Of a stretch of DNA of 64,000 nucleotides, positions 9,088 through 18,321 are shown in pieces. The translations under genes and the position numbers were made by a program. Numbering within the stretch: position 1 is the stretch's first letter; each line of letters starts with the position of its first letter. The notes under the pieces are model-generated. The model was not told the origin of the DNA. It saw only the letters and a list, made by a program, of their open reading frames with translations, and made no database searches. Source of the stretch: Nonomuraea montanisoli. GTDB lineage: Bacteria > Actinomycetota > Actinomycetes > Streptosporangiales > Streptosporangiaceae. The stretch covers positions 113,636 through 177,635 of the forward strand of contig NZ_JABWGN010000013.1 in assembly GCF_013363975.1 (NCBI RefSeq), in the 5' to 3' direction.

Positions 9088-10755
9088 TCAGTTCCCTTCG
9101 GTGATGTCGTGCGGCTGGGACGGGATCGCCTCGCGGCGGCCCGCTTCGGCGCCGGTCTGGAAGTCTCCCCACCGCCTCTGCGCCTCCTCGGGGGTGGTGA
9201 GCGCGTGTCCGGCGGCACGGTCCGCGGTGCCGGGGTGTCCGGCGGCCGGGCGGCCGGCGCGGGCGGGGGTGTCGCGGGGCGCCTGACGGCGGCGCTGAGG
9301 CAGCCCGGGGAGCGGTTCCGCGCTCTCCGGCCGAGCCTGCTCATCGGAGCCCGCGACCGAACCGGCGCCTCCCACCGAACCGGCGCCTCCCACCGAACCG
9401 GCGCCTCCCACCGAACCGGCGCCCGTGGCCGGTGCGGCGCCCGCGAGCTGGGCGGACACCGGCTGGGTGTCCGGAGCGGCGGCCCGGGACGGCGCCGCGG
9501 CGGGCTCCTGGCGCAGCGACGTGGCGGGCTCCCGGCGGAGCGAGGTGGCGGCGACGGCCCTGACCGGCTCGGGCGCCAGCACCGAGGGCCGGCTGTGCTC
9601 GGGCATCTCCACCAGCAGCCCGTTGGGGATGCCCACCACCGCCTGGACCCCGCCGAACGCGCTCTTCTTGACCGTGACCTGCATGCCGTAGTGCGCGACC
9701 TGCCGGCCGATCGCGGCCCAGCCGGTGTGCGGCGGGTTGCCCAGGTCCACCAGCCGCACGGGCTGGGTGCCGCTCAGCAGGCGGGTGGCGCGGGCGAACT
9801 GCTCCTCGTTCAGCCCGACCCCGGCGTCGTCGATGACGATGGCCGCGCCGGTGTTGGTCTCGTGCACGGCGATGGACACCTTGAGCGTGCCGTGCGAGTG
9901 GTGGACCGCGTTGGCCAGCAGCTCGGAGGTGACGAACAGGATCGGCTCGGCGGCGCGGGCGGCCACGCCGATCCGGCGGCGCAGGTGGTTGGCCGGGCCC
10001 TCGACGCGCTGCTCGAAGTTCTCCACGCGCGAGATGGCGCCCACCACCAGGTCCACGAGGTAGGTGTCGTCGCGCGACAGGCCGGGTGTGGCGCCGCAGG
10101 CGATGCCGGTCGCCTGGACGCGCCGGATGACCAGTTCGTTGAACATGTCGAGGCCCAGCACCTCGCGCAGCAGCGCGGTGTGCTCGTCGCCGCTGTAGCG
10201 GCGCTGCACGTCGGCGAGCAGGTCCTGGGCGCGCAGCGCCTGGGTCTGCACGCGGGACATCGCGCCCCGCACGACCGCCTGGGCCGCCTCGTCGACGCGC
10301 TCCCCCTCCTCGCGGATGGCGCGGGCGAGCGCGTCGAGGATGCCGCGGTGGAGCCGGTCCACGTCGGTGCCCGCCAGCGTCGCGTCGCGCAGGCCGGGCA
10401 CGACGACGTGCGGGGAGCGCAGGTGCGACGTCAGCGCGGGGATCCGCTTGTCGAGCAGGTACGCGGTCTCGGCGCACATCTGCTCGTAGTGGCCGCGGGC
10501 CTCGCGGACGGTCTCGGCCGCCTCCAGCACCTGCCGCTCCGCCGCCTCGTGGATCTGCCGCTCGGCCTCCCTCAGCCGCTGGTCCCTCGCGTTGGTCTCG
10601 CGGGACAGGTGCTCCTGGGCCTGCCGCGCCTGGGCGAGCTGCGCGCGGGCCTGGGCGAGGTCACGCCGTACGCGGAGATGGACGAAGAGGATGCCCGCGA
10701 CGGCGAGCACGGCGACGCCGATCACCGTCGCGAGGACGAGGGAGGCTTGCGGCAT
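9088..10755 (-). CDS. cvnA: Conservon sensor histidine-kinase-like protein CvnA
   Basis: 555-residue membrane protein heading the conservon. A single N-terminal transmembrane helix (about residues 5-24) is followed by a coiled coil rich in Ala/Arg/Glu/Gln (30-95), a dimerisation region and a GHKL ATPase domain with N-box ELLANAVHHS and G1 box DDAGVGL. The C-terminal ~150 residues are low-complexity and include four Gly-Gly-Ala-Gly-Ser-Val-type units encoded by an 18-bp tandem repeat. AGGA precedes the ATG by 5 nt. The role is nucleotide-dependent signalling with CvnB-D; whether it phosphorylates is unclear, since these proteins lack a standard partner regulator and none is adjacent. Confidence 0.92.
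   Translation of the reverse strand: MPQASLVLATVIGVAVLAVAGILFVHLRVRRDLAQARAQLAQARQAQEHLSRETNARDQRLREAERQIHEAAERQVLEAAETVREARGHYEQMCAETAYLLDKRIPALTSHLRSPHVVVPGLRDATLAGTDVDRLHRGILDALARAIREEGERVDEAAQAVVRGAMSRVQTQALRAQDLLADVQRRYSGDEHTALLREVLGLDMFNELVIRRVQATGIACGATPGLSRDDTYLVDLVVGAISRVENFEQRVEGPANHLRRRIGVAARAAEPILFVTSELLANAVHHSHGTLKVSIAVHETNTGAAIVIDDAGVGLNEEQFARATRLLSGTQPVRLVDLGNPPHTGWAAIGRQVAHYGMQVTVKKSAFGGVQAVVGIPNGLLVEMPEHSRPSVLAPEPVRAVAATSLRREPATSLRQEPAAAPSRAAAPDTQPVSAQLAGAAPATGAGSVGGAGSVGGAGSVGGAGSVAGSDEQARPESAEPLPGLPQRRRQAPRDTPARAGRPAAGHPGTADRAAGHALTTPEEAQRRWGDFQTGAEAGRREAIPSQPHDITEGN
9355..9424 (-). repeat. 18-bp tandem repeat in cvnA
   Basis: Three exact and one partial copy of ACCGGCGCCTCCCACCGA (first full copy 9361-9378) encode the hexapeptide repeat GGAGSV in the C-terminal tail of CvnA. 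Copy-number change would stay in frame. Confidence 0.92.
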
Positions 10756-10856
10756 GAGAATCCTGGGGTCGGGGGGAGGGGAACACCCTGCGGGACGGCG
10801 GGCAGCACGGAGGAAGCCGTCGCTGCGCCCGTCAGCAGCGGTCGCATCAGGTGTCC

Positions 10857-10885
10857 CAGTATTCCGTTTTAGTCACATTAGTCAA
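10857..10885 (-). promoter_or_regulatory. Possible cvn operon promoter
   Basis: On the minus strand TTGACT (10885-10880) is followed after 16-17 nt by AATACT/ATACTG in an unusually A+T-rich patch about 100 bp upstream of cvnA. The -10 element is weak. A direct AGTCA pair (10871-10884) lies in the same place. The rest of 10756-10977 shows no gene. Confidence 0.3.
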
Positions 10886-10977
10886 CTGTCTGTAAGGGCC
10901 CGAGGAAGATCACCAGGTCGGAGCCGCTGGTGCCGCCCGGTGGAATCGGGCGCCGGACTCCGAGGTTGACTAGGAGC

Positions 10978-11925
10978 ATGCGAGCCATAGTCATCTCCGC
11001 CAACGGCGGGCCAGAGGTTCTCGAATACGTCGAACGCCCCGACCCCGAGCCGGGCGAGGGCGAGGTGGTGGTCGACGTCGCGGCGAGCGGGGTCAACTAC
11101 ATCGACGTCTACCACCGCTCCGGGGCGTACCCGCTGGAGCTGCCCACGACGATCGGCTCCGAGGGCGCGGGCGTCGTGTCCGCCGTCGGCCAGGGCGTGC
11201 GCGACGTCGCCGTGGGCGACACGGTGGCGTGGGCGAGCGTGCTCGGCAGCTACGCCGAGAAGGCCGTGGTGCCGGCCGGCCGGGTGGTGCCGGTGCCCGA
11301 GGGCGTGAGCGCCGAGCTGGCCGCCGCCGCGATGCTCCAGGGCATGACGGCCCACTACCTCACCCACTCGACGTACGCGGTGCGCGAGGGCGACGAGGTG
11401 CTCGTCCACGCCGCGGCCGGCGGCATGGGGCAGCTCCTCACGCAGCTCGCCAAGCTGAGGGGCGCCAAGGTGTACGGCACCGTGTCCACGCCGGAGAAGG
11501 AGAAGCTGGCCCGCGAGGCGGGGGCCGACGAGGTGCTGCGCTACGACGACTTCGCCGAGGCGCTGAGCGGCCGGATGCACGTGGTCTACGACGGCGTGGG
11601 CGCCACGACGTTCGAGGGCGGGCTGAAGGCGCTGCGCCCGCGCGGCCTCATGGCCCTGTACGGCGCGGCCAGCGGCCCGGTCCCGCCCCTGGACCCGCAG
11701 GTCCTGTCGAGGAACGGCTCCCTCTTCCTGACCCGCCCGACCCTGGTCCACTACATCGCCGAGCGGGAGGAGCTGCTCCAGCGCGCCTCCGACCTGTTCG
11801 AGTGGATCCGCACGGGACGGCTGCGCGTCAACGTCTCCGCGCGCTACCCGCTGGCGGAGGCGGGCCGGGCCCACGAGGACCTGACGGCCCGCCGCACCAC
11901 GGGCAAGCTGCTGCTGATCCCGTAG
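10978..11925 (+). CDS. Zinc-independent quinone oxidoreductase (NADPH:quinone reductase family)
   Basis: MDR-superfamily reductase of 315 residues. It has the GroES-like N-terminal half (NYIDVYHRSGAYPLELPTTIGSEGAG) and a Rossmann half with the quinone-reductase NADPH motif HAAAGGMGQ. The zinc-binding Cys residues of alcohol dehydrogenases are absent. It likely reduces quinones or enones using NADPH in the cytosol. I start at ATG 10978 (MRAIVISANGG), the family's normal start. The AGGAG only 1 nt upstream is too close to be ideal, so a leaderless or weak start is possible; a GTG at 10930 is in frame. It converges on the ltrA gene with a 4-nt gap. Confidence 0.92.
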   Translation: MRAIVISANGGPEVLEYVERPDPEPGEGEVVVDVAASGVNYIDVYHRSGAYPLELPTTIGSEGAGVVSAVGQGVRDVAVGDTVAWASVLGSYAEKAVVPAGRVVPVPEGVSAELAAAAMLQGMTAHYLTHSTYAVREGDEVLVHAAAGGMGQLLTQLAKLRGAKVYGTVSTPEKEKLAREAGADEVLRYDDFAEALSGRMHVVYDGVGATTFEGGLKALRPRGLMALYGAASGPVPPLDPQVLSRNGSLFLTRPTLVHYIAEREELLQRASDLFEWIRTGRLRVNVSARYPLAEAGRAHEDLTARRTTGKLLLIP

Positions 11926-11929
11926 CGGG

Positions 11930-13141
11930 TCAGGCCGGCGAGGCCGCCTCCACGGCGCCGCCGCGGGGGCGGTAGGTCACGCGCCACAGGGCGACGAGGA
12001 GCAGCAGCGCCACCACGCCCCACCCCGGCAGGAGTCCCGAGACCACCGCCACGGCCAGCGGCAGCACGACGGAGGGCAGCGCCCAGACCCAGATCCACAC
12101 GCGCCCGGCCCGCGCCGCCACGCCGAGCACGGCGGAGGCCGCGAAGTAGACGGCCAGCCCGCCGCCCATGACCCAGCCGGTGCCGCCGTGCAGGTGCTCC
12201 TCGGGCGCGGCGGCCACCACGCCCATGCCGGCGGCGGTCGCGGTGATGCCCGCCGTCATGGCGAAGTGCGCGGGCAGCGCGATGTACGACTTGAGCCCGC
12301 CTTCGCTGGCCCCGGGGACGGCGCTCAGGCCGTAGTGGAGCGTGAGCCACCACAGGGAGACGATCAGCCCGAACCCGGCCACGGCCGCGAGCCCGAGCGG
12401 CAGCCCCCAGTCGTGACCGGAGGCGGCCACGACGACCTGCATGACCGCCTCGCCCAGCACGATGATCACGAAGAGGCCGAGCCGCTCGCCCAGGTGGGCG
12501 GGGTCGAGGACGGCCGGGACGGCGGTCCTGACCACGTGCGCGGAGCGGCCGTTGAGCAGCCTGCGCCGCTCCCGCTGTTCCAGGCGCTCGGCCTGCCGCC
12601 GCATCTCGTCGATGAACTTCTCCGGCCTGCGGCTCTGCAGCACCGAGAAGCCCACGTCCAGCACGACGCCGAGCCCCCACATGACGTAGCGGCCCGGCGG
12701 CTCCATCCAGATGGAGGCGAACCACGGCGCCAGCCCGGCGCCGAGCTGGGCCGCCGGCCAGGCCGTCATGACCGTGCCGGCGGCCTGCAGCGACTGGGAG
12801 GCGCTGATGCGGCAGGTGATGTAGGCGGCGATGAACCAGCCGTCGTGGGTGCCGACCCCGGTGATCTCGTGCGCGACGTCGGGCGCGGCGGCCGCCATGA
12901 CGGCGATGCCGAACATGCCGATGAGCATGCTGCGTGTGTGCGTCTGCTCCGCCCGGACGTTGGCGTACAGGGTCAGCGACGTCCAGATGCTCCACACCGC
13001 GTAATAGAGCACCGCGAACAGGGCGACGTTCTCCCAGGTCGGGTGCTGGAGCCGGTGCGCGAGCTGGGCCACCGCCACCACCACGACCAGGTCGAAGAAC
13101 AGTTCAAGCCAGCTCGCGTGGCGCTCTCCCGCTTCACTCAC
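11930..13141 (-). CDS. ltrA: Low temperature requirement protein A (LtrA) family membrane protein
   Basis: Polytopic membrane protein of about 403 residues with the family hallmark WLELFFDLVVVVAVAQL near the N-terminus and some 10-12 hydrophobic helices. LtrA was named from a Listeria cold-growth mutant; its biochemical role is unknown. The start is uncertain: GTG 13141 gives the usual length and follows a TATTCT box by a few nt (possible leaderless mRNA), while ATG 13174 would add 11 residues. Neither has a good Shine-Dalgarno sequence. It is divergent from the LysE gene. Confidence 0.88.
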   Translation of the reverse strand: MSEAGERHASWLELFFDLVVVVAVAQLAHRLQHPTWENVALFAVLYYAVWSIWTSLTLYANVRAEQTHTRSMLIGMFGIAVMAAAAPDVAHEITGVGTHDGWFIAAYITCRISASQSLQAAGTVMTAWPAAQLGAGLAPWFASIWMEPPGRYVMWGLGVVLDVGFSVLQSRRPEKFIDEMRRQAERLEQRERRRLLNGRSAHVVRTAVPAVLDPAHLGERLGLFVIIVLGEAVMQVVVAASGHDWGLPLGLAAVAGFGLIVSLWWLTLHYGLSAVPGASEGGLKSYIALPAHFAMTAGITATAAGMGVVAAAPEEHLHGGTGWVMGGGLAVYFAASAVLGVAARAGRVWIWVWALPSVVLPLAVAVVSGLLPGWGVVALLLLVALWRVTYRPRGGAVEAASPA

Positions 13142-13231
13142 GGCACATGAGAATAGATCGCCTTCGCCCCACATGCGGCAGAGGGAGGGTGATCCGCTCC
13201 ATTCGGGAGGGTTTCGGTAGGGTTCGGCACC

Positions 13232-13858
13232 ATGGAGATCGGTGCCTCCGTCGTCTCGTTCGCCTTGGTCGTCGCCCTGCTCACGGTGACGCCGGGCCTC
13301 GACACGGCGCTCATCCTGCGTACCTCCGTCATGGCCGGACGCCGCCCGGCCTGGGGCGTCGTGCTGGGCATCCAGCTCGGCACGCTGCTCTGGGGCCTGC
13401 TCACCGCGGCCGGGCTGTCCGCGCTGCTCGCGGCCTCCCAGCTCGCGTACGACGTGCTGCGCTGGGCCGGGGCCGCGTACCTGCTGTGGATGGGGGCGCG
13501 CATGCTGCTCACGAAGGGGGCGGCGGGAGCGGCGCCCGAGGCGGAGGAACGGCGGGAGACGCGCTTCCGCATCGGGTTCCGGCGCGGGCTGGTCACGAAC
13601 CTGCTCAACCCCAAGGTGGGCGCCTTCTACGTGGCGATGCTGCCGCAGTTCATCCCCGACGACGCCCCGCACGCCGTCATGGGCCTGCTGCTGGCCGGCG
13701 TGCACGCGGCCGAGGGCCTGGTGTGGAGCACCGTGCTCATCGGGTTCGCGACGCTGATGAGCGGGGTGCTGCGCACCGAGCGGGTCAGGCGGGTGCTCGA
13801 CCGGGTCACGGGCGTGGTCATCGTGGGCTTCGGCCTGCGCCTGGCCGTCGAGAGATGA
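13232..13858 (+). CDS. LysE/RhtB family amino-acid exporter
   Basis: 208-residue inner-membrane exporter with six hydrophobic segments. The signature is LLTVTPGLDTALILRTSVMAG near the N-terminus and GLVTNLLNPKVGAFYVAMLPQF in the middle, both conserved in RhtB-type transporters of amino acids or homoserine lactones. The substrate cannot be told from sequence. GGTAGGG precedes the ATG. It converges on the PucR gene with 21 bp between stops, a gap holding a doubled CTGTTCAGT. Confidence 0.92.
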   Translation: MEIGASVVSFALVVALLTVTPGLDTALILRTSVMAGRRPAWGVVLGIQLGTLLWGLLTAAGLSALLAASQLAYDVLRWAGAAYLLWMGARMLLTKGAAGAAPEAEERRETRFRIGFRRGLVTNLLNPKVGAFYVAMLPQFIPDDAPHAVMGLLLAGVHAAEGLVWSTVLIGFATLMSGVLRTERVRRVLDRVTGVVIVGFGLRLAVER

Positions 13859-13879
13859 CGGACAGCCTGTTCAGTCTGT

Positions 13880-14959
13880 TCAGTCCCATGGCCACTCCAG
13901 CAGGCGGGCGCCCAGGACGGCCGTCTCCAGCGTGAAGCGCTGGGTGGGGTCGTCCGGGGAGAAACCGGTCAGGCGGCGCACCCGTTCGAGGCGGTAGGTG
14001 ACGGCACGGGTGCTGACGCCCAGCCGGCGCGCGGCGGCCGTCTGGTTGCCCTGCGCGGCGAAGACCGCCTCCAGCGTCTCCAGCAGGGGCCCGTGGCCGC
14101 CGCGGGCGGTCAGCAGGGGGCTCAGCACGCTCGTCACGAGGTCCTCCATCGCCGCCCGGTCGCGCAGCAGGACGGGGAAGACGAGCAGGTCGGCGGCCCT
14201 GACCACGTCGATCGTGAGCCCGAGCCGGTCGGCGAGGTCGAGGGCGGAGGCGGCCTCGCGGTACGAGGTGACCACGCCGCCCGGGCCGCGCTGCGGGCGG
14301 CCGACCCCGACCCGCCAGCCCGGGGCGAAGCGGCTGCGCACGTGGTGGGCGAACTCCCCCACCGCCGCCGTCAGCGTGGCGGGGGCGACGCAGACGAGCA
14401 GCCCGTCGCGCACGGCCACCAGCACGTTGTGCGAGCCGAAACGGGCGACGAGGTCACGCTCGATGCGGTCCTGCCCGCCGTCCTCCAGCCCGCGGGCCAC
14501 GGCCACGACGTACGACTCGGCCAGCCGCAGCCCGAAGTGCTCGGCGCGCTCGGCCAGGCGCTCGGCCCTGCCGAGGAGCAGGTCGTCCACGAACGCGCGG
14601 CGCGCCGCCTCCTCCTCGCGGATCGCGGCGTGCTGGGCCTGCTCGTACCCCTCCATGAGGGCCGACACGGCCCGGCGCAGCGCGGCGAGGACGGCGGGGC
14701 CGCGCGCGGCGTTCGCGGCGCCTACCGCCTTCCCGCTGTTCCCGGCGTTCGCGGCGTTCCCGGCGGGCCGGCGCTCGGCCGCCGCGAGGGCCGCGTCCAC
14801 CAGGTCGCGGAGCGGGACGCCCAGCCGCGCGGCGCGGGACCCGGCCTCGTGGTAGGCGTCCAGGTCGGCCCGCTCCGGCAGGCGCCCGGTCTCCGCAGCC
14901 CGGGCGAGCACCTGTAAGTGCCCGCCGAGCAGGTCGGCGGGCACCCGGGAGACTGCCAT
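13880..14959 (-). CDS. PucR/CdaR-type helix-turn-helix regulator
   Basis: 359-residue regulator. The middle is a GGDEF-like CdaR-type domain and the C-terminal ~55 residues are the PucR helix-turn-helix (LLETLEAVFAAQGNQTAAAR, then RLGVSTRAVTYRLERVR). An Ala/Asn/Gly-rich linker sits near residues 67-85. The ATG overlaps the stop of the ABC permease by 1 nt (TGATG), so it is the third gene of an exporter operon and may control it. The effector is unknown. Confidence 0.9.
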   Translation of the reverse strand: MAVSRVPADLLGGHLQVLARAAETGRLPERADLDAYHEAGSRAARLGVPLRDLVDAALAAAERRPAGNAANAGNSGKAVGAANAARGPAVLAALRRAVSALMEGYEQAQHAAIREEEAARRAFVDDLLLGRAERLAERAEHFGLRLAESYVVAVARGLEDGGQDRIERDLVARFGSHNVLVAVRDGLLVCVAPATLTAAVGEFAHHVRSRFAPGWRVGVGRPQRGPGGVVTSYREAASALDLADRLGLTIDVVRAADLLVFPVLLRDRAAMEDLVTSVLSPLLTARGGHGPLLETLEAVFAAQGNQTAAARRLGVSTRAVTYRLERVRRLTGFSPDDPTQRFTLETAVLGARLLEWPWD

Positions 14960-15750
14960 CACACTCCTACGTCGCGCCTGTCGAAGGTGAGGACCGCGGT
15001 GAGGGCGAGCACGGCCGTCGCCCCCGCCAGCACAAGGTAGTCCCCGGCCGGCAGCCCCTCGTAGAGGGGCCTGCCGTCGGCGTAGTAGTGGAACGGCGAG
15101 ACCCACCGCAGCCAGGAGACGGCGTCCACGCCGCGGCCGACGGTGACGACCATGTAGCCGAGCGCGGCCCACACGCCGAGCACGGCCGAGGCGGCGGCCT
15201 TGCGCCCGGTGGCGGCGCCCACCGCGAGCGTCAGCGTGCCGAAGAACAGGGCGAGCAGGTAGAGGCCGATGTGTGCGGCCAGGAGCCGGCCGAAGGGGGT
15301 GTCGATGCCGACCTGCCGGGTCATCGTCCACACGATCACGAAGGTGACGGCGGCCACGGCGAGCAGGCCGAGCGCCAGCCCCGCGAACCGCGCCAGCACC
15401 ACCCGCCCGCGCTCCACCGGCAGGGTGACGACGAGCTCCAGCGTGCCGGCCTCCTCGGGCCCGGCGATCGCCCGGTTGGCCAGGATCATCGCGCAGACGA
15501 CGAACAGCATCGGGACGATGAGCTGGTAGACGACCGTCTGGAGGTAGCCGGTGCCGGTGCCGATGTCCTGCAGGCCGCCCATGAGGTCCTTCAGCGCGCC
15601 GGGGTACTTGGCCATGGCCTGGGCGCTGTAGGTCGCCGGGTCGTCCTTGATGCTCGCGTAGATGCCGAGGTACATCGTCAGGAACGCGCCGAGGCCGATC
15701 GTCCAGCCCGCCAGGGCCCGCAGATTGTCACGCAGGTACTTGGTGATCAT
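14959..15750 (-). CDS. ABC-2 type transporter permease
   Basis: 263-residue permease with six hydrophobic segments and the amphipathic EEAGTLELVVTLPVERGRVV coupling segment typical of DrrB/ABC-2 exporters. It starts 23 nt inside the ATPase gene, so the two are translationally coupled and should form one exporter. The substrate may be a drug, lipid or antibiotic. Confidence 0.92.
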   Translation of the reverse strand: MITKYLRDNLRALAGWTIGLGAFLTMYLGIYASIKDDPATYSAQAMAKYPGALKDLMGGLQDIGTGTGYLQTVVYQLIVPMLFVVCAMILANRAIAGPEEAGTLELVVTLPVERGRVVLARFAGLALGLLAVAAVTFVIVWTMTRQVGIDTPFGRLLAAHIGLYLLALFFGTLTLAVGAATGRKAAASAVLGVWAALGYMVVTVGRGVDAVSWLRWVSPFHYYADGRPLYEGLPAGDYLVLAGATAVLALTAVLTFDRRDVGV

Positions 15751-16639
15751 GGTGTGCGCCCTCCTCGCTGTAGTAGGTGAGGAAGATCTCCTCCAGGTCC
15801 GGCTCGGCGCTGACGAGGTGGACGACGGTGAAGCGGGCGGCTGCCTTGATGAGCGCGTCCGGGCGGCCGTCGATCGTGCAGCGCACGCCGGCCCCCTCCA
15901 CGCGCAGGTCGCGCACGCCCGGCAGCCCCTCGAACGCCTCGCGCGGCACGGGCCCGTCGAAGTGCAGCTCCACCCGGCGCACGGCCTTCTCCCGCAGCGC
16001 GGCCACGTTCTCCACGGCGACCAGGCGCCCGGAGCGCACGATGCCGACCCGGTCGGAGACGTGCTCCACCTCGGCCAGAACGTGCGAGGACATGAGCACC
16101 GTGCGGCCGGAGGCGCGCACCTCGCGCACCATGGCCAGGAACTCCTGCTGCACCAGCGGGTCGAGCCCCGACGTCGGCTCGTCCAGGATCAGGAACTCCG
16201 GCTCGTGCATGAACGCCTGGATCAGCCCGATCTTCTGCCGGTTGCCCTTGGAGAGCTTGCGCATCGGCACCGACAGGTCCGCGTCGAGCCGCTCGGCCAG
16301 CTCGGCGACCCGGCCCGGCGGCACGCCGCCCCGCATCCTGCCCAGGAACGCCAGGTAGTCGCGGGCCCGTTCGCGGCCCTCCAGCACCAGGTCCCCGGGC
16401 AGGTAGCCGATCCGCGCCCGGATCGCGGCCTCGCCGGGAGGCGCGCCGAGCACGCGCACCCGGCCGCCGGTGGGCCGGATCAGGTCCATGAGGAGCCTGA
16501 TCGTGGTCGTCTTTCCCGCGCCGTTCGGCCCGAGGTACCCGAAGACCTCTCCCGGCTGGATGTCCAGCGTGAGATCCTCCAGGCCACGGCGCCTGCCGTA
16601 GTACTTGCTGAGCCCTTCGGCCCGCACCACTGCCGTCAT
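15728..16639 (-). CDS. ABC transporter ATP-binding protein (DrrA-like)
   Basis: 303-residue ATPase with Walker A GPNGAGKTT near residue 38, signature LSKGNRQKI and Walker B FLILDEPTSGLD. The C-terminal ~80-residue extension is the DrrA-type regulatory tail. It is first of the operon ATPase-permease-PucR regulator and pairs with the permease downstream. Confidence 0.94.
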   Translation of the reverse strand: MTAVVRAEGLSKYYGRRRGLEDLTLDIQPGEVFGYLGPNGAGKTTTIRLLMDLIRPTGGRVRVLGAPPGEAAIRARIGYLPGDLVLEGRERARDYLAFLGRMRGGVPPGRVAELAERLDADLSVPMRKLSKGNRQKIGLIQAFMHEPEFLILDEPTSGLDPLVQQEFLAMVREVRASGRTVLMSSHVLAEVEHVSDRVGIVRSGRLVAVENVAALREKAVRRVELHFDGPVPREAFEGLPGVRDLRVEGAGVRCTIDGRPDALIKAAARFTVVHLVSAEPDLEEIFLTYYSEEGAHHDHQVPA

Positions 16640-16736
16640 GCCGCCATGGTGACGGCGGGGGCGGGGCGGCGTCAGGGCGCGAACCCGGCAAGCGGCCGCG
16701 CGGCTCCTTTCCGGCCCCCGGCAACCACCGGAGGGG

Positions 16737-18245
16737 TTACGGCACGGGGTCGGGCGCGCCCGGCGGGAGGAAGGGCAGCTCGGGCGGGCCGTGCTCGATG
16801 AGGCGCAGCAGCGCGTCCGTGTCGAGATGCCGCTCGACGAGGTCGCCCAGCGCGTCGAGGCGCTCCTCGCGCAGCCGGGCGAAGTCCGTGCCGGGGGCGG
16901 GTGTGAAGTCGCGGCCCGCCTCGCGGGCCACGTCCGCGAGGAAGGCGCGGCGGAAGCCGTCGTTCTCCAGCGCGCCGTGCCAGGTGGTGCCCCAGACGTT
17001 CGCGACGCGGCAGCCGTCCAGGAACGGCTCGCCGCCGTCCACCGTCGCCACCCCGTGATGGATCTCGTACGCGGAGACGGACTCGCCGTAGGCGTGGCCG
17101 GAGGGCCGGCCGAGCACCTTGTCCGCGGCGAACGCGAACCGCGCGGGCAGCAGCCCGAGCCCGTCCACCCGCCCGGCGCCCGACTCGACCTCGTCCACGA
17201 TCTCCCGGCCGAGCATCTGGAAGCCGCCGCAGACGCCGAGGATCGGCCCCTTGCGCGCCGGCAGCGCCGCGGCCAGGCCGGTGCGGCGCAGCCAGGCGAG
17301 GTCGTCCACGGTGGCCCGCGAGCCGGGCAGCACCACCAGGTCGGCGTCGTCGAGGTCGGCCGCGGCCGTGACGAACCGCACCACCACGCCCGGCTCGGCC
17401 GCCAGCGCGTCGACGTCGGTGAAGTTCGACATCCGGGGCAGGCGGACCACGGCCACGCGCAACGTCTGCCGCCCGTACGGCTCGCGGGTCGCGGCCGGGC
17501 GCGCGTCCAGGGCCAGGGAGTCCTCGACGTCCAGCCACAGGCCGTCCGCCCACGGCAGCACCCCGTACACCTCGCGGCCGGTCAGCCCGCGGAGCTGGTC
17601 GAGCCCGGGCCGCAGCAGCTCGGGCGCGCCGCGGAACTTGTTGACCACGAACCCGGCCACCAGCGCCTGGTCGGCCGCTTCCAGCAGCCCGACCGTGCCG
17701 TAGAACGCGGCGAACACCCCGCCCCGGTCGATGTCGCCCACCACGACCACGGGCAGGCCGGCGGCCCGGGCGAGACCCATGTTCGCCAGGTCGCCGCGGC
17801 GCAGGTTGATCTCGGCCGGGCTGCCGGCGCCCTCGCAGATCACCACGTCGTACCGGCTCCTCAGCCGGTCGAGCGAGCGCAGCGCGGTGGCGCGCAGCAT
17901 GTCGCGCACCCGTCCGTACTCCATCGCGTCCACGTCGGCGACGGGCCGGCCGAGCAGCACGACCTGGCTGCGCCGGTCGCTGCCCGGCTTGAGCAGGACG
18001 GGGTTCATGTCCGCGTCAGGCTCGATGCCGGCCGCCTGCGCCTGCATCGCCTGGGCCCGCCCGATCTCGGCGCCGTCGGTCGTGACGTACGAGTTGAGGG
18101 ACATGTTCTGCGCCTTGAACGGCGCCACGCGGACCCCCTGACGGGCCAGCCACCTGCAGATTCCGGCGGTGACCACACTCTTGCCCGCGTCGGAGGTGGT
18201 CCCCGCCACGAGCAGCGCACCCCTGACCGCCCGCACGCTTCGCAC
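16737..18245 (-). CDS. cobQ: Cobyric acid synthase
   Basis: Glutamine-dependent amidotransferase that amidates four side chains of adenosylcobyrinic acid a,c-diamide in B12 synthesis. The N-terminal dethiobiotin-synthetase-like ATPase carries LLVAGTTSDAGKSVV and FKAQNMSLNSYVT. The C-terminal class I-like glutaminase carries LGVCGGFQMLG (nucleophile Cys) and EIHHG. At 502 residues it is normal length. I place the start at GTG 18245 because GGGAGG lies 8 nt upstream and the family begins here; longer in-frame starts lack a ribosome site. No other cob gene is adjacent. Confidence 0.94.
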   Translation of the reverse strand: MRSVRAVRGALLVAGTTSDAGKSVVTAGICRWLARQGVRVAPFKAQNMSLNSYVTTDGAEIGRAQAMQAQAAGIEPDADMNPVLLKPGSDRRSQVVLLGRPVADVDAMEYGRVRDMLRATALRSLDRLRSRYDVVICEGAGSPAEINLRRGDLANMGLARAAGLPVVVVGDIDRGGVFAAFYGTVGLLEAADQALVAGFVVNKFRGAPELLRPGLDQLRGLTGREVYGVLPWADGLWLDVEDSLALDARPAATREPYGRQTLRVAVVRLPRMSNFTDVDALAAEPGVVVRFVTAAADLDDADLVVLPGSRATVDDLAWLRRTGLAAALPARKGPILGVCGGFQMLGREIVDEVESGAGRVDGLGLLPARFAFAADKVLGRPSGHAYGESVSAYEIHHGVATVDGGEPFLDGCRVANVWGTTWHGALENDGFRRAFLADVAREAGRDFTPAPGTDFARLREERLDALGDLVERHLDTDALLRLIEHGPPELPFLPPGAPDPVP

Positions 18246-18321
18246 GCCCGGATCCTCCCACATCTTCCCATTCACCAGGAGGAGGGAGGGGGCCCGGCTC
18301 GCGAGAACGCGCCCAGCGGTG

